From Chara braunii (lineage: Eukaryota; Streptophyta; Charophyceae; Charales; Characeae), in the NCBI GenBank assembly GCA_003427395.1, contig BFEA01000194.1, positions 715,293 to 779,292 on the forward strand: 64,000 nucleotides of DNA. The letters are read 5' to 3'. Positions 11,061 through 21,623 of this stretch are shown here, in pieces. Every line of letters starts with the position of its first letter. Position 1 is the stretch's first letter. The translations under genes were made by a program, and so were the position numbers. The notes beneath the pieces were generated by a model. That model saw nothing but the letters and a program-made list of their open reading frames with translations, did not search any database and was not told the DNA's origin.

Positions 11061-11871
11061 ATTGTCCAGGGGATGCTGTCCAGTTTATTCTGATAGTCAT
11101 CGATTTTTTTTGCCTTTCGACAGTGGTGTGGCGAGGCCCTAAGGGCCTAGTTGCACTACTCTCCATAAGCCAAGGGCCTCGCCACACCACTCTTGAATCT
11201 CAAAAATTCGAGAGTTGGGCACCGCCACACAACCTCCCCCAAAAAGAACCCTCGGATCGCTTTGAGAGCTGTCAGAACGCCGGTTTCAAGGGCCTTCTCG
11301 AAACGATGTTTGAGCCCAGATTGCAGCTTCGGGGTTTTCGTGATACCGCCTGTCGGTGCTCGAGTTCGTGGTCCATTTCAAGAGTTCTCAGACCATTTTT
11401 TCTGATGGTTGCGCCATCGTTTCGACGGTAGTGCGCCCAAGGAGAAAAACGCAATCTCTAAAGCAACTCTCGAAAACGTGCCTTCTTCGAGAGGCGGAAG
11501 GTAGCGGACACGCTTCCAATTCGAGAGTTGGCTCCGCCACACAGCACTACCAAATCGGGCCGCGGAGAGTGTGCTATGTGGCGAAGGACCTTTTTCTATC
11601 GAAAACCGCCCTCTCGAAAAGTTCTACAACCCTCGAATTTTTTCGAGATTCGATAGTGGTGTGGCGAGGCCCCAAGTTTGGCGAGTAGGCGCCTGGTTGC
11701 ACTTACTCGCCAAACTTGGCGAATGCAAAATGTGTCAGGCCGCTCACCACACCGTCAACACAAGCTGTGGAGAGTGAATTCGGTTTCCCCACCTGTGCAC
11801 GGCGGTTTGTGGAGGGTGGTCCTTGGACCTCTCCACAAAACAACTTTCTGGAGAGTGCAGGGCTTCACGAG

Positions 11872-11873
<2 letters not shown>
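11061..11873. repeat. further copies of the GGTGTGGCGAGGCC hairpin family
   Basis: The motif GTGGTGTGGCGAGGCC recurs at about 11124 and 11656, and its reverse complement at about 11174. Between them are short inverted repeats, for example GCGAGTAGGC and its near-complement around ACTCGCCAAACTTGGCGA. The related phrase CCGCCACACAGCACT at about 11536 recurs near 36811. No gene is supported. Confidence 0.6.
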
Positions 11874-11904
<31 letters not shown>

Positions 11905-12001
11905 CACCACTACCTTCCCCAGTGTTGATACACAATACTAATGGCATTGGGAGGTAGAAGATGTCGTGGGAGATCTTTTTTTTTTTTTTTTTTTTTTTTT
12001 T
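11874..12001 (-). other. two poly(T) tracts: tails of minus-strand retrocopies
   Basis: T-runs at 11874-11900 and 11976-12001 look like poly(A) tails read on the minus strand. Shortly after the second, the phrase CCAGGGCCATTACCTGGCTT (near 12088) resembles the sequence after the poly(T) at 13504-13518 (CCGGGGCCATTACCCGACTT). Several insertions of one retroelement family in minus orientation are therefore likely. No body could be identified. Confidence 0.5.
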
Positions 12002-13422
12002 GGGACAAATGCTCCAGTCTATTCATGGGAAGGAACATGTGCAGGGAACCGGGCCCAACGTCCCATATAAAATTATAGAAAAGATTTGAAATACCAGGGC
12101 CATTACCTGGCTTCGACTAGTAACAATCTGAGAACTATGAAAACAAGTTCAGGAAAATTTAGGAAAACATGGATAACTGCTAACCTATTGCTAGGCTCTC
12201 AAGCAGCACTTGCTAAGTCAAAACGCAAAGCCACAGAGTTCCTTTGAATGCTCAGAACCTCTGGAATCCCCAACAAAACATTCTAAAATTCTCTAACACT
12301 GTCTTATTCCCTGTCGAGCTCTCCCAGGCCTCATGCCCCCACCCTGCTAGGTTACAGGGCAACACAACTCACCCCAGCTCCGGCCAGCGTCGTACCGACA
12401 ACAACCCTTGGTTTTCCTTTGGGATGCCTGGCGCAAGGCATCCCCAGATCTCTCTACCAGGCCTCATGCTCCTGCTATCAACAGGTTACAGGGCACTCCC
12501 CCAGCTCCGGCCAGCGTCGTTCTGGCATAAAAAAACCGCAAATCCATGAATAGAACAACATTAAAGAAACCTTAAAATTCCAGTTACATCTCACAGGTCA
12601 CGGGTTCGAGCTTGGTCACAGACTTTGGGGGGGTCTGTCCAGTCTGGCCCGTTATACATGGTATTCTCAACACACATATAGTGCTGACATATGGCCTTCG
12701 GCCCCATATATGATTCATACTGCCTTCGGTTATACAACTGGCTTCTGGATATATACACATACATCATAAATAGCCTAGATCCATGGCTTCCTGAGCATAT
12801 ACATATGGCCTAAGGGCTTACATGCATCTACAGTTGACTGGGGGAGGGGTAGAATAGACTTGACTTAGACTCTAGGGTATAGAATATGGTAGTTACCCCA
12901 GCAGGTCTGAGTTCCACCTAGCCAAGATAGGGGCAAGCTAGGGGAAGGACGGTAGGACTGTCAGTCTGAGTTCCGCCTGGCCTTGGGTAAGTTAGGGGAA
13001 GGACGGTAGGCTGTCTGGCTGGGGTACTGACTGCTAGTTAGCTGTTCCCGAAAATAAAACCCAGGGGTCTATGATCTCTACAATAAGGATACGAGGTCGG
13101 TAGAATATAGTGGTGCCTAGCGTTCGAAGTTCCCGTACAGCGAGGCCTGTCCGATTTCGCTTCCACTGGGGTTGGGGTAATAGCTAGCCTTGGTGCCCAT
13201 CACTACTGTCTGGTCCAAGTCACCCACCTAGCGGTTGGGTGATGGTCCTGAGTGGGTTACAATGAGGTAAGATAGTTGGGTTAGGGGGTAAGCTGGGAGT
13301 ATTGACGAGTGGTAGGGTGGGAGGTGACCTCGTATCTTAGGACTGCGAAGGCTCATCGCTCCCTGTGATCCCTGTGTGCCTAGTAATTAGCCTCTACAAC
13401 ATCCTGGACTTCTTTTCTTTAC

Positions 13423-13451
<29 letters not shown>
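12002..13451. other. repeat-rich, no supported gene; ends in poly(A)
   Basis: This segment lies between a poly(T) and a 29-bp poly(A) (13423-13451). It contains two diverged copies (about 12328-12400 and 12448-12535) of an 80-bp repeat that recurs at 16248 and 16797. It also has a short tandem pair with period about 59 (from 12905 and 12964, each with AGGGGAAGGACGGTAGG). Open frames are short and unconvincing. Confidence 0.5.
12328..12535. repeat. 80-bp repeat, two copies (also at 16248 and 16797)
   Basis: Each copy reads roughly CAGGCCTCATGC, then GGTTACAGGGCA, then CCAGCTCCGGCCAGCGTCGT. Four copies are visible in the window, two here and two inside the 16060-16960 duplication. The shared core is highly conserved relative to its flanks. 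Confidence 0.7.
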
Positions 13452-13453
<2 letters not shown>

Positions 13454-14113
13454 CTTAAAATGAATTGCAAGAAGTGCCCAGAATACTGAGGCATGCTCTA
13501 GACTTTTTTTTTTTTTTTAGATACCGGGGCCATTACCCGACTTCGGTTGAGAATCAATCTGAGAACTATTTGGGGCATTGAATTTTGTTGGGGTTGCCAC
13601 TAGTGTGTCCATTCCTTCCGAGCCTCTTTTGTTTGATGTGGATTCTTGCTGCGTGCCAACGAAAACCGAAGAGGCAGCGACAAAGGAGTGATTACGTGGC
13701 CCCGATCTGCAAAGGAGTGATTATGCAGGAAATATGGAGAGCAAGAAATAGGGTTGGCTTTGGAAGAGAGAAGATGTCAATTCCACAGAGAACGGAGGAC
13801 TACGAGAACTGCGCTAGCGCTAGCGCCCTAACGCCGGTCGACTGACGAGGCTCGACCGCACCCGGCTTGACCAGCGTGCTGGAGAGGTGAGCCCTTCCAG
13901 GCAACTGGGCCTGTTCTCGCGCCCGACACATGGTCGTGGTGTTCAGCTTGCCATGTGCCACCTGTCCTTTGATGACTTGGACGCCCCGCGACACGTGAAC
14001 AAGGGAAGCGCCAACCGTGATTGTTACTGCACAAAAGTGGCGCGGTTCTTTGAGCAAGCCATGACTACCATGAAGGAGAATTTGGAGAGGGAGCTACATA
14101 TTGGAGCAAACAA
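13452..14113. other. no supported gene; contains poly(T) 13504-13518
   Basis: The segment holds a T-run and a retro-like flank, then mixed sequence with overlapping short frames on both strands. Nothing recognisable was seen. Confidence 0.4.
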
Positions 14114-14425
14114 ATGGCTGATTACCTTGGAGAACGGATGCCGATGGCTACAGGAGATTGTGAGGGACATATCGATTGGAGGAGGGCAGATGGCATCATG
14201 TCAGTCTGCAAAACACTCTTCAATGAGGGTTGTGATTTGTATGATCTTCTGGAAGAACGGCTGGAGGGTATTATTGATCGTGAGGACGCGCATGAGGTAA
14301 CAACGGTAACATCAAGTTTAACAACAACAACAATGGATGGGTGCGACAACAACAACGACAACAATGATAATAGCGGCGAGAACACTAACCAAACCAACAG
14401 CGGCGAAAACATCATCAGCATCATC

Positions 14426-14469
<44 letters not shown>

Positions 14470-14697
14470 CGATAATATCAACAACAATGACGACGACGAC
14501 GACAGTGACGACTATGGAAGCAGCGGGGCTGACAGCTGTGTCCGGGCAATTGTGATCATCAGTGACATGATGGGGGAGTTGCCGCAAGCGGATGAAGGGG
14601 AGATTGGGGTTCGGATGGAAAAGGAGTTGGTCATCTCCCCCCCCTCAACGATAGGGACGATGACGACAACAGCGACAACTCCAACTACAAGAACAGC

Positions 14698-14742
<45 letters not shown>

Positions 14743-14794
14743 AACAACGATGACGACGACGACGGCGGCCACGACCAAGGGAGCAGCGGGGTAG
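14114..14794 (+). CDS. hypothetical open frame with Asn and Thr homopolymers
   Basis: This frame of 226 codons has a plausible N-terminal 70 residues (for example ADGIMSVCKTLFNEGCDLYD, with LLEERLEGIIDREDAHE following). An Asn-rich region encoded by (AAC)n, an acidic patch (NNDDDDDSDDYGSS), a second globular stretch and a Thr run encoded by the second (AAC)n in a shifted context follow. It may be a fragment of a real gene invaded by microsatellites, or non-coding DNA. The flanking region also has an open start at 13887. No family was recognised. Confidence 0.25.
14426..14470 (+). repeat. (AAC)n microsatellite
   Basis: About 15 uninterrupted AAC units lie inside the open frame at 14114-14794, where they encode Asn. 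Confidence 0.95.
14696..14741 (+). repeat. (AAC)n microsatellite, second tract
   Basis: About 15 AAC units lie here, encoding Thr in the same open frame because the register differs from the first tract. Confidence 0.95.
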
Positions 14795-15197
14795 GAAGTG
14801 ACATCCGGGCGGTTGAGATTATCATCACCGCGATGGGAGGGATGCTGCAAGGGGACGTGGTGGGATATGGGGTTGATACAGAGAAGTGGTTTACTGTTGT
14901 CCCCCTCTCCAACCTTCATACGGAGTTCCCCCTCGTGGTTTGGAGGAGGATTGGAGTAGGATAGCTGGGGGTGATTGATGTTGCCCGACCTGCAATACCA
15001 ATCACCAACGGGGGACTGATCGTCTTAGTGCGTGGTGGTGGGATGTTTAGGGATTAATTAGCAGGTGGACTGGACGCCCAGATCATACATCTCTCATCAT
15101 TGATAGTGCTATGCTTTTAGGTTTGATTCATAAAAGATCATATAAATCATATAGTACTTAGGCTTTCGTGTTGGACATTGTTACACAATACGATATA

Positions 15198-15534
15198 GGG
15201 ACGCTGGACCCATTTTCCAGCAGATATAAATCACATCACTGCAATACACATCAAATCATGGTTAGGGTTTCGGTCGATTGGATTGATGCCTCAGTTTGTT
15301 TTGGAGATTCTATGGATTAGATGGACAGGGACGCTGGACCCGTTTTCCGACACATATATTCACACCATTGCACACGGACGCTGGACCTGATTTCCAACAG
15401 AAACATTTTCATCATTGTGCAGGGACGCTGGACCTGATTTCCAGCAGGTGTAGCTCCCCACCAATAGATGGAGCCTTTGACGCCGGGGCCTACTTACCGG
15501 GGATGCTCTTATCACCTCGTTAAGTAGGTTTCCC

Positions 15535-15566
<32 letters not shown>
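15198..15566 (+). repeat. minisatellite GGACGCTGGACC, ending in poly(A)
   Basis: The phrase GGACGCTGGACC followed by a TTTCC motif occurs at 15198, 15328, 15375 and 15422. The last three are exactly 47 bases apart. About 115 bases after the last copy a poly(A) tract begins (15538-15566). This suggests the 3' end of a retroelement with a repetitive 3' UTR. Upstream coding sequence could not be linked to it. Confidence 0.7.
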
Positions 15567-15568
<2 letters not shown>

Positions 15569-15837
15569 GTCAATTCCACAACAGCAGTCACAAATCCTGT
15601 CTACTATAAGAATGATGATTAAAGTTGACTTCAAGCGTTCAGCTGGCCCCTTAGGCTCTGGCCAACCCCGGTTCCTCAAGACATGGGCAAGGATGGACGT
15701 ATGGCTTCCCTATGGAGTGAAGGACGACTGAAGATCAATCGTTGGCTGCAACCCTCGTGAAAGGTTGATACTTAGTAGGAAGTCGTTTCAAACTCTTTGA
15801 ATGATGGTTGTTCCTTGAAGTGTCATTTCAAGTTATT

Positions 15838-15870
<33 letters not shown>

Positions 15871-16059
15871 CGGGCCCAGTGCCCAAGGCTAATATTACCA
15901 ATAAACAGATTGAGGCTTGGGTCCTCACAGTTTGCCCGAAGTGATCGAATCTGACTCGCTGAGAACCGGGCTTAGCGTCCCTCAACTGATGATGCTAATG
16001 ATTATGATGATGAATGATCACTGATGATGTAGCTACTGATAATGATAATTAGTAAAAAA
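15567..16059. other. no supported gene; poly(T) at 15839-15866
   Basis: Mixed sequence with a 28-bp T-run, again looking like the tail of a minus-strand retrocopy. The following sequence (CCGGGCCCAGTGCCC) resembles the flanks of the other poly(T) tracts. Short ATGATG repeats lie near 15990-16030. Confidence 0.4.
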
Positions 16060-16960
16060 AAACTATGCTATATCAACCCTTCTGGCTTCCTAATCCTAGA
16101 TCACCTCGTAACCCCCCCGTATCAGGATATTGTAACTTAGAGACAGTACCAACCCAAACGATGTCACCAACAACTGATCTCTTCTCGCCTCATAGCACGT
16201 CCCCCCGGTTTGCTGCTGGATTGCCTTCCACCCTTGACAACCCCCAGATCTCTCTACAAGGCCTCATGCTCCTGCCATTACAGGTTACAGGGCAAAACCC
16301 CAGCTCCGGCCAACGTCATTCTAGCATCAGCAGACCAAGGACACAAAACAGAACAACTGTGTAGATATCAGTCCGGGATCGGCCATCTCTAAATTCCTAT
16401 CTCCCAGATGCAGAAGGAGGCTAGATATTGCCCAAAATCCAAAATACCAGAATGATTAATATGAAATAAAGATACTGATTATGCTAAAGATGGTGATAAT
16501 GCTAAATTACTATAATTACTATGATGATGCTTATGATTATTAGTATGTAAGAAGATTAGAAAATTATGCTGAATCAGCACTTCTGGCCTCCTAATCCCAT
16601 AATTCTGGCCTCCTAATCCCATAACACCCCCAAACCTTTCCTGTATCAAGACATTACACCTCAGAGACAATTCCTTCCAACCAATGTCAACCAGAGCTGA
16701 TCTGTTCTCGCCACCTAGACTATCCTTGACCCCCTAAGATATCCAGGCAACCCCCCCGGTTCGCTCTTGGATTGCCTTCCTCCCTCAACAAATCCCAGAT
16801 CTCTCTACAAGGCCTCACACTCCTGTCAATTGCAGGTTACAGGGCCACGCCCCAGCTCCGGCCAGCGTCGTTTAGGCAAACAGAGGCACAAAACAAATCA
16901 ACTCAGCAACTATTGATCAAATTCGATCATCTCTGAGATCATATATCCGAATGAGGAAGA
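16060..16960. repeat. diverged tandem duplication, unit about 490 bp
   Basis: Two units (about 16060-16400 and 16555-16960) share a series of phrases in the same order: CTTCTGGCYTCCTAATCC, CTGATCTSTTCTCGCC, CCCCCGGTTYGCT, GGATTGCCTTCC, CCCAGATCTCTCTACAAGG and CCAGCTCCGGCCA. The last part is the 80-bp repeat seen at 12328-12535. No coding frame is supported. It may be a minus-strand retroelement fragment. Confidence 0.7.
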
Positions 16961-19252
16961 GGCCAAACGCCACCAAGGATTTCAGAACCCAAAATCATGA
17001 TATAACGCAGATGATAATGATATTAACCCAAACTTCGTCACCCCTCTCCCCTCCATTCCTCCCTATCCCTATGCTGCCTCCGCTGAAACGGATTACCCCT
17101 ACAGGCAGCCCATCACAACCCCAACATGGGATATTACCACCTTCCTCACCCACTTCCCAGAAAAGCATACAGTCCCCACCCAAAGTATACCCCTGCACAC
17201 CCTTCACCTTAATCTGCCCCCGCTGGTATGAGTATTCTCACCACCAACCCCAGAAAAAGGCAACCCACAAACTCTGCCCACACCCCCTCCGGGGCTTTTC
17301 CACCCAGAGAGAGGAGACAACTAGTATTTCGCCCCAAAAAAAACTGATAAAAGGAAAAAATTCCCCTTGATTTTCGAATGATTTTTGAAGAGGAAAGGAA
17401 TACAGAATCAGAGACTTCGAAATTATGCTTGACCAAAAGAAAAAACGGATGTATTTAAATAGGAATTAAAATACGACCAAGAATGCTTGAGACTATATTT
17501 ACTAGGAATTTCACGAAGATTTTTAGGTATGTAATGGACCTTTTATGTTAATTAGTAGTAAAAAAATTATTGAATAGTGAAATATAATTTTGGTATTAAA
17601 AATACCAAACAGCTACGTTTATTAAATAGAAATCTAGGTATTAAAAAATACCTTCCAGATTAATGAAATAGGAAATACAAGATACCCGTTTAGGAATAGA
17701 CGGGAATAAAACAAGATATTAATCAAGAAATTAATTAAAGATGATAGAAAATCGAAATTAGTTTAAGATATTACCCAAGATCATAATTACTCGTATATGA
17801 TAGATACACGGGAAATTATGAGATATATGCTACCACTTACCTGGAAAACGATCCTGTAGAAAGATTGCAAAAAAACCTACATACCACGCAAAAAAACCTT
17901 CCCCCCCCCCCCCCCCCCCCCCCCCCCTCTCTCCCCAACCTCTATCCCTACTCCGCCCCAAACTTCTCCCCCATTCTGCGCCTCCTCTCCCCCAATCTTT
18001 CCCCCCGCCACTAGTGAAGTAGCAGATGGACTGAATCTGCAGACAAGAAGCGCCCAGGAGAAAAAATCAAGGATGAAAGGACAGCTGGAGGGAAGAAGGT
18101 GTGGGAGTGAGGTAATGGAAAAGAAGAATGGAAGATGATAATACTGAGGATGATGATGATAATGGGACAGCAACTTTGAAGATGAGGACAAGGCAATGAT
18201 GATGATGATGATGACGTCAGCCGATGATGAAGACAACGAAATGATGATGTGATGATCATGATGATGACGTCAGCCGTGCTGATGATGATAACCACGAAAG
18301 CACCTGATGAAGTCTGAAAAGACAAATACCATTGCTTCATTCACCTCCTGTCTCGCCTAGAGATGATGATAAGTAATGAACCCAAAGCCAAAGAAGATAG
18401 AAGATAATGCTAATGATTTCACCTCCCTGCAAATGCGACCTTTCTCATGACTCTCATGACTGCTGATGCCAATGATGCCAATGATTTCACCTCCCACCTG
18501 ACGAATAAGAAGAAAACGGCCAACCGATGACGAAACCAATCGATGACCTCTCACTTAGTAATTCCCAACAATCCTCCTCCCACCTCGTCGGACACACTCT
18601 GCTCTCCTCCTTCTTGCGCCGCGACCTCCTCCACCCAAATTAGCAAGATGGAGAGTGTGAGTGATTACTCCTGAAGAGAAACTTGAAAAAACAGGTTCTC
18701 TCCCCTCCATATGGCATGCTGACCCGCAACATCGCCGACATGAAGCACCAAGCGACGAGATGGCACACATAGTGCTTTCAAAAGTCAGGAACTAAAAAGT
18801 AAAGAGATGTAATCCTATTATCTTCATCCGCTTCCGTTTTCTCAACTCCTGAGTAAATTAGCCCATTCGCCATCCGTCAGCGCCTGCTCCATTCCTCATT
18901 TCTGATGTGTTGTCGCAACCACTCTCTCGCTAACACGCCACGCGTGCATCCTTGGTATCTCCCTTACTCCCGCCAGCAACAGTAGCAAGCCCCATGAGAC
19001 GCCTGCACCCATTTCGCCAGCAAAGCATGCTTGGACCACCATGGACACCTACCCAGCCTGCCAGCAACACACCTTGCCCGCCAGCCACAACCACGCACGC
19101 CCCCGGAAGCGCGCGCCCAAACCATCATCAACACTCGCTATGCGCGCGCACGTGCAGCCAATACCCGTGACGCGCGCGCACGTGCTCCCTGTCGCTCCAT
19201 GGAAACAGCGCTAATGTCGCGCCAATATACCCCTTGACAAGTATACTGATAA
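16961..19252. other. no supported gene; AT-rich then low-complexity
   Basis: The part at 17400-17870 is strongly AT-rich and holds two small hairpins (GGTATTAAAAATACC and a near copy). A 27-bp C-run follows at 17901-17927. The part at 18120-18500 has many GATGAT units. The part at 18880-19240 is GC-richer, with ACGCGCGCGC-like stretches and short Pro/Ala-rich frames. None of the frames looks like a gene. Confidence 0.5.
17901..17927 (+). repeat. 27-bp poly(C) tract
   Basis: An uninterrupted run of C is followed by CTCTCTCCCC. Such long C-runs are rare in eukaryotic DNA and prone to length error in sequencing. Confidence 0.95.
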
Positions 19253-19398
19253 CTTGGGGATTTGTTATGGCACAGTGGTGAAGGAGGAACTGGCCTGGGT
19301 CTAGACTGAGGAGTGGATACTTTAGCTTGGGGATTTGTTATGGCACAGTGGTGGAGGAGGAACTGGCCTGGGTCTAGACTGAGGAGTGGATACTTTAG
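19253..19398 (+). repeat. tandem duplication, two 73-bp units
   Basis: CTTGGGGATTTGTTATGGC and the following sequence occur at 19253 and again at 19326. The two 73-bp units are almost identical, with one visible difference (GTGAAGGAG against GTGGAGGAG), so the duplication is recent. Confidence 0.95.
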
Positions 19399-20020
19399 AC
19401 AGAGGAATAACCTTCAAGAATAGATCTTTGGCATGGTAGGCTCAGTGAAAGCTGTACCTCCCCCCTGTTTTATTGGTGCTTCAAGATTATATGGAAGAAC
19501 TTGGTTAGAATGGAACTGCTAGGATGTAGGATGAGGTTGGGATGATGGACCCAGGTTCCAGCACCAGTCTATTCTGGATATTGGTCCCAGCTCCCTCCGG
19601 GTCGGTTGTGAGGATTCCTAGCCTCTGGTTCCAATTGTTTTTCGGCAACAAAATATGACACTTCTTTCGAAAAAACACAAAAAAACAAAAAAAACACGAG
19701 GCAGCGGCCTGGAACCATTATGCTACACCAGCCTTTTCTGTTTGGTGGGCTCCACTACCGTGTTGGAGCATGACAGCTGAGAAATGGGCTAAAAGACAGA
19801 TGCACCCCTTTTTGTAGTGAGGCCCAGTCATCATCAGAGCCTGGGCAGGCGGAAGGCATGGTAATTATATTATATATATTCGGGCAACTTTTTGTATTCA
19901 AGGACAGACAGCTACAGGGCTATTTATCTCGTGAAAAGACTTCGCATTCGGGGGCCATGCCCCACTAGCGGAGGTTAGTTTAGTTTTCGCGTTTTCATTT
20001 TGAACATTCCACAATCTGAC

Positions 20021-20294
20021 CATGCAATTTTCGGATAGGATGGCAGGAACCTGTGCCGAAAAGCAAGTCTAAACCCCTGCTAGAGGGGCATCCATGCAAT
20101 TTTCGGATAGGATGGCAGCAACCTGTGCTGAAAACCAAGTCTAAACCCCTGCTACAGAGGCACTGCCCTGGAGACGAGAAAACATGGGCCGTGGTTGGTT
20201 ATGGCCACGATAGGTAACAGAACCAAACCCCTGGAGACGAGAAAACATGGGCCGTGGTTAGTTATAGGCACACGAGAGGAAACAGAACCAAACA
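20021..20294 (+). repeat. two successive short tandem duplications
   Basis: First pair: CATGCAATTTTCGGATAGGA starts at 20021 and 20093, period 72. Second pair: CCCTGGAGACGAGAAAACAT starts at 20166 and 20228, period 62. Both pairs carry a few substitutions. They lie directly 3' (in minus orientation) of the tRNA-Arg gene. Confidence 0.95.
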
Positions 20295-20323
20295 CCTCCC
20301 ACTCGGTGCGAATGTGAGACCGT

Positions 20324-20396
20324 CGATCCTGCTGGGGATCGAACCCAGAATCTCCGGTTCCGTAGACCGGCGCCTTATCCATTGGGCCACAGGACC
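20324..20396 (-). tRNA. tRNA-Arg (anticodon ACG)
   Basis: The minus strand folds into a full 73-nt cloverleaf. The acceptor stem is GGTCCTG with CAGGATC (one G-U pair), and the discriminator is G. The D arm contains GCCCAATGGATAAGGC. The anticodon arm is CCGGT-CTACGGA-ACCGG with ACG at 20361-20363. The T arm is CTGGG-TTCGATC-CCCAG. This reads arginine CGN codons after inosine modification. Both internal promoter boxes are intact and no CCA is encoded. There is no run of four T within about 40 bases downstream on the minus strand, so pol III termination would be weak. The flanks are tandem repeats, so a repeat-borne or inactive copy is possible, though the cloverleaf is undamaged. Confidence 0.88.
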
Positions 20397-20889
20397 TGGA
20401 TATGCTTTTGATTGAGTGTACTATTATTTCTTCAGAGAAAACTCTTCCTCGGCCGACTTCTGTGTTCTTCCTATTTTCTTTTTAATGGGTCCAATTTGGG
20501 TCCATTCTATTGGTGCGGAGCTGCACCTTCTGAGGACCGGGTCCAACATTCCTTTCAGAAAACAAAGCACAAGAAGTATGGTGGAAAAAGGGTCTTTTGG
20601 TGTAATATAATTCGTGCTTTTTTTTGGGGGGGCAAGTATGTTGGAGTTGCACCCAACGTTCAGAATAGGCAGCTTTAGCAGTTCCCGAATTGCAGTGGAG
20701 CAAAAAAGGCGACCCCCCTAAATCTGCCAAGCACCGCTGCAGGTAATGACTGGTGCAGTTTTAGGCTCCCGCTAAACTTGCACATGTCGAAATTCACACC
20801 ATGACACTGGCGCCAGTTTGTCTTTTCTTGCCTATTTCCAACTAAAAGTGTGTCACAGCCACAGTTCCCCCCCCTTTTTTGGGGGGGTG

Positions 20890-21318
20890 TTAACCACCAC
20901 TACATTTCAGAGTGGAAGGTTAGGTCGTGAATATCGCTTATACTGCATTTTGTGGAGGTTGGTCATCACAGGACCAAAATAGACTGGTGACGCCAGCCAA
21001 GACAGAAGAATCCTACCTTCTTCCCCCGAATACAACGCACGGTCATTATAACTGTATGTATTCTGAAAGACACCCCAGATACATCTATAATGACCGTACG
21101 TTGTATTCGGGGGAAGAAGGTACCTTTCAGAGTGGAAGGGTAAGTCGTGAATATAACCTATACTGCGTTCTTCGGAGGCTGGGTGCCACAGGAACAAAAT
21201 AGACTGGGGGCTCCAGGCAAAACAAAAGAAGAAATCTCGCGCAGGCACTTCAGCAAAGCTTGGCGCGTAATTCTATTCTGCCTTGGCGAAAAGAGGCTTG
21301 GAGGTAGTGGTGGTTTAA
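20890..21318. mobile_element. candidate MITE 1, TTAA-flanked inverted termini
   Basis: The left end reads TTAACCACCACTAC (20890-20903). The right end reads GTAGTGGTGGTTTAA (21304-21318), its reverse complement apart from one base. The interior has a 37-bp inverted repeat with one mismatch (21014-21050 and 21086-21122), flanked by direct repeats beginning TTTCAGAGTGGAAGG at 20905 and 21125. No protein is encoded. TTAA at both ends suggests a piggyBac-like target site, but other mechanisms are possible. Confidence 0.55.
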
Positions 21319-21414
21319 GCCGCCCGTACCTTTTCCATATGCGGCCGTGGGCCCTGCGAGCCACGCTTTTTCGATGCACCTGACCGCTGCCGCCGCCCAC
21401 CTAGGCCCTCCATG

Positions 21415-21623
21415 TTAAACCACCAGTACTTGGCCCAGCCATTGGCCGCGGGCCTTCCACGTTAACGCGCCGTGTTGTCAGGGCTTCGGGCTACCGGACC
21501 ACAATGGCTGGAGGCGCCCGCCATAAAGAACACAAACTGTTGAGCTGGCGGTTCGTGAAAACTTGGTGCGCAGGGTGCTTGCAGTCTGGGCATCAATAGC
21601 TGGGCCAAGTACTGGTGGTTTAA
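21415..21623. mobile_element. candidate MITE 2, perfect 25-bp inverted termini
   Basis: Positions 21415-21439 and 21599-21623 are exact reverse complements over 25 bases, starting TTAAACCACCAGTAC. The element is 209 bp, is bounded by TTAA, and shares its outermost bases with MITE 1 and MITE 3. No coding capacity. A related right-end-like phrase (GGTACTGGTGGTTTAA) also occurs alone at about 22644. Confidence 0.65.

Noticed and set aside
11976-13451. A single retroelement bounded by poly(T) and poly(A)
   Set aside because: One element cannot have tails at both ends in opposite orientation; more likely two separate insertions.
18300-18335. Hammerhead ribozyme core (CTGATGA followed by a short stem)
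   Set aside because: The required GAAA after the stem is not present and the flanking stems do not pair.
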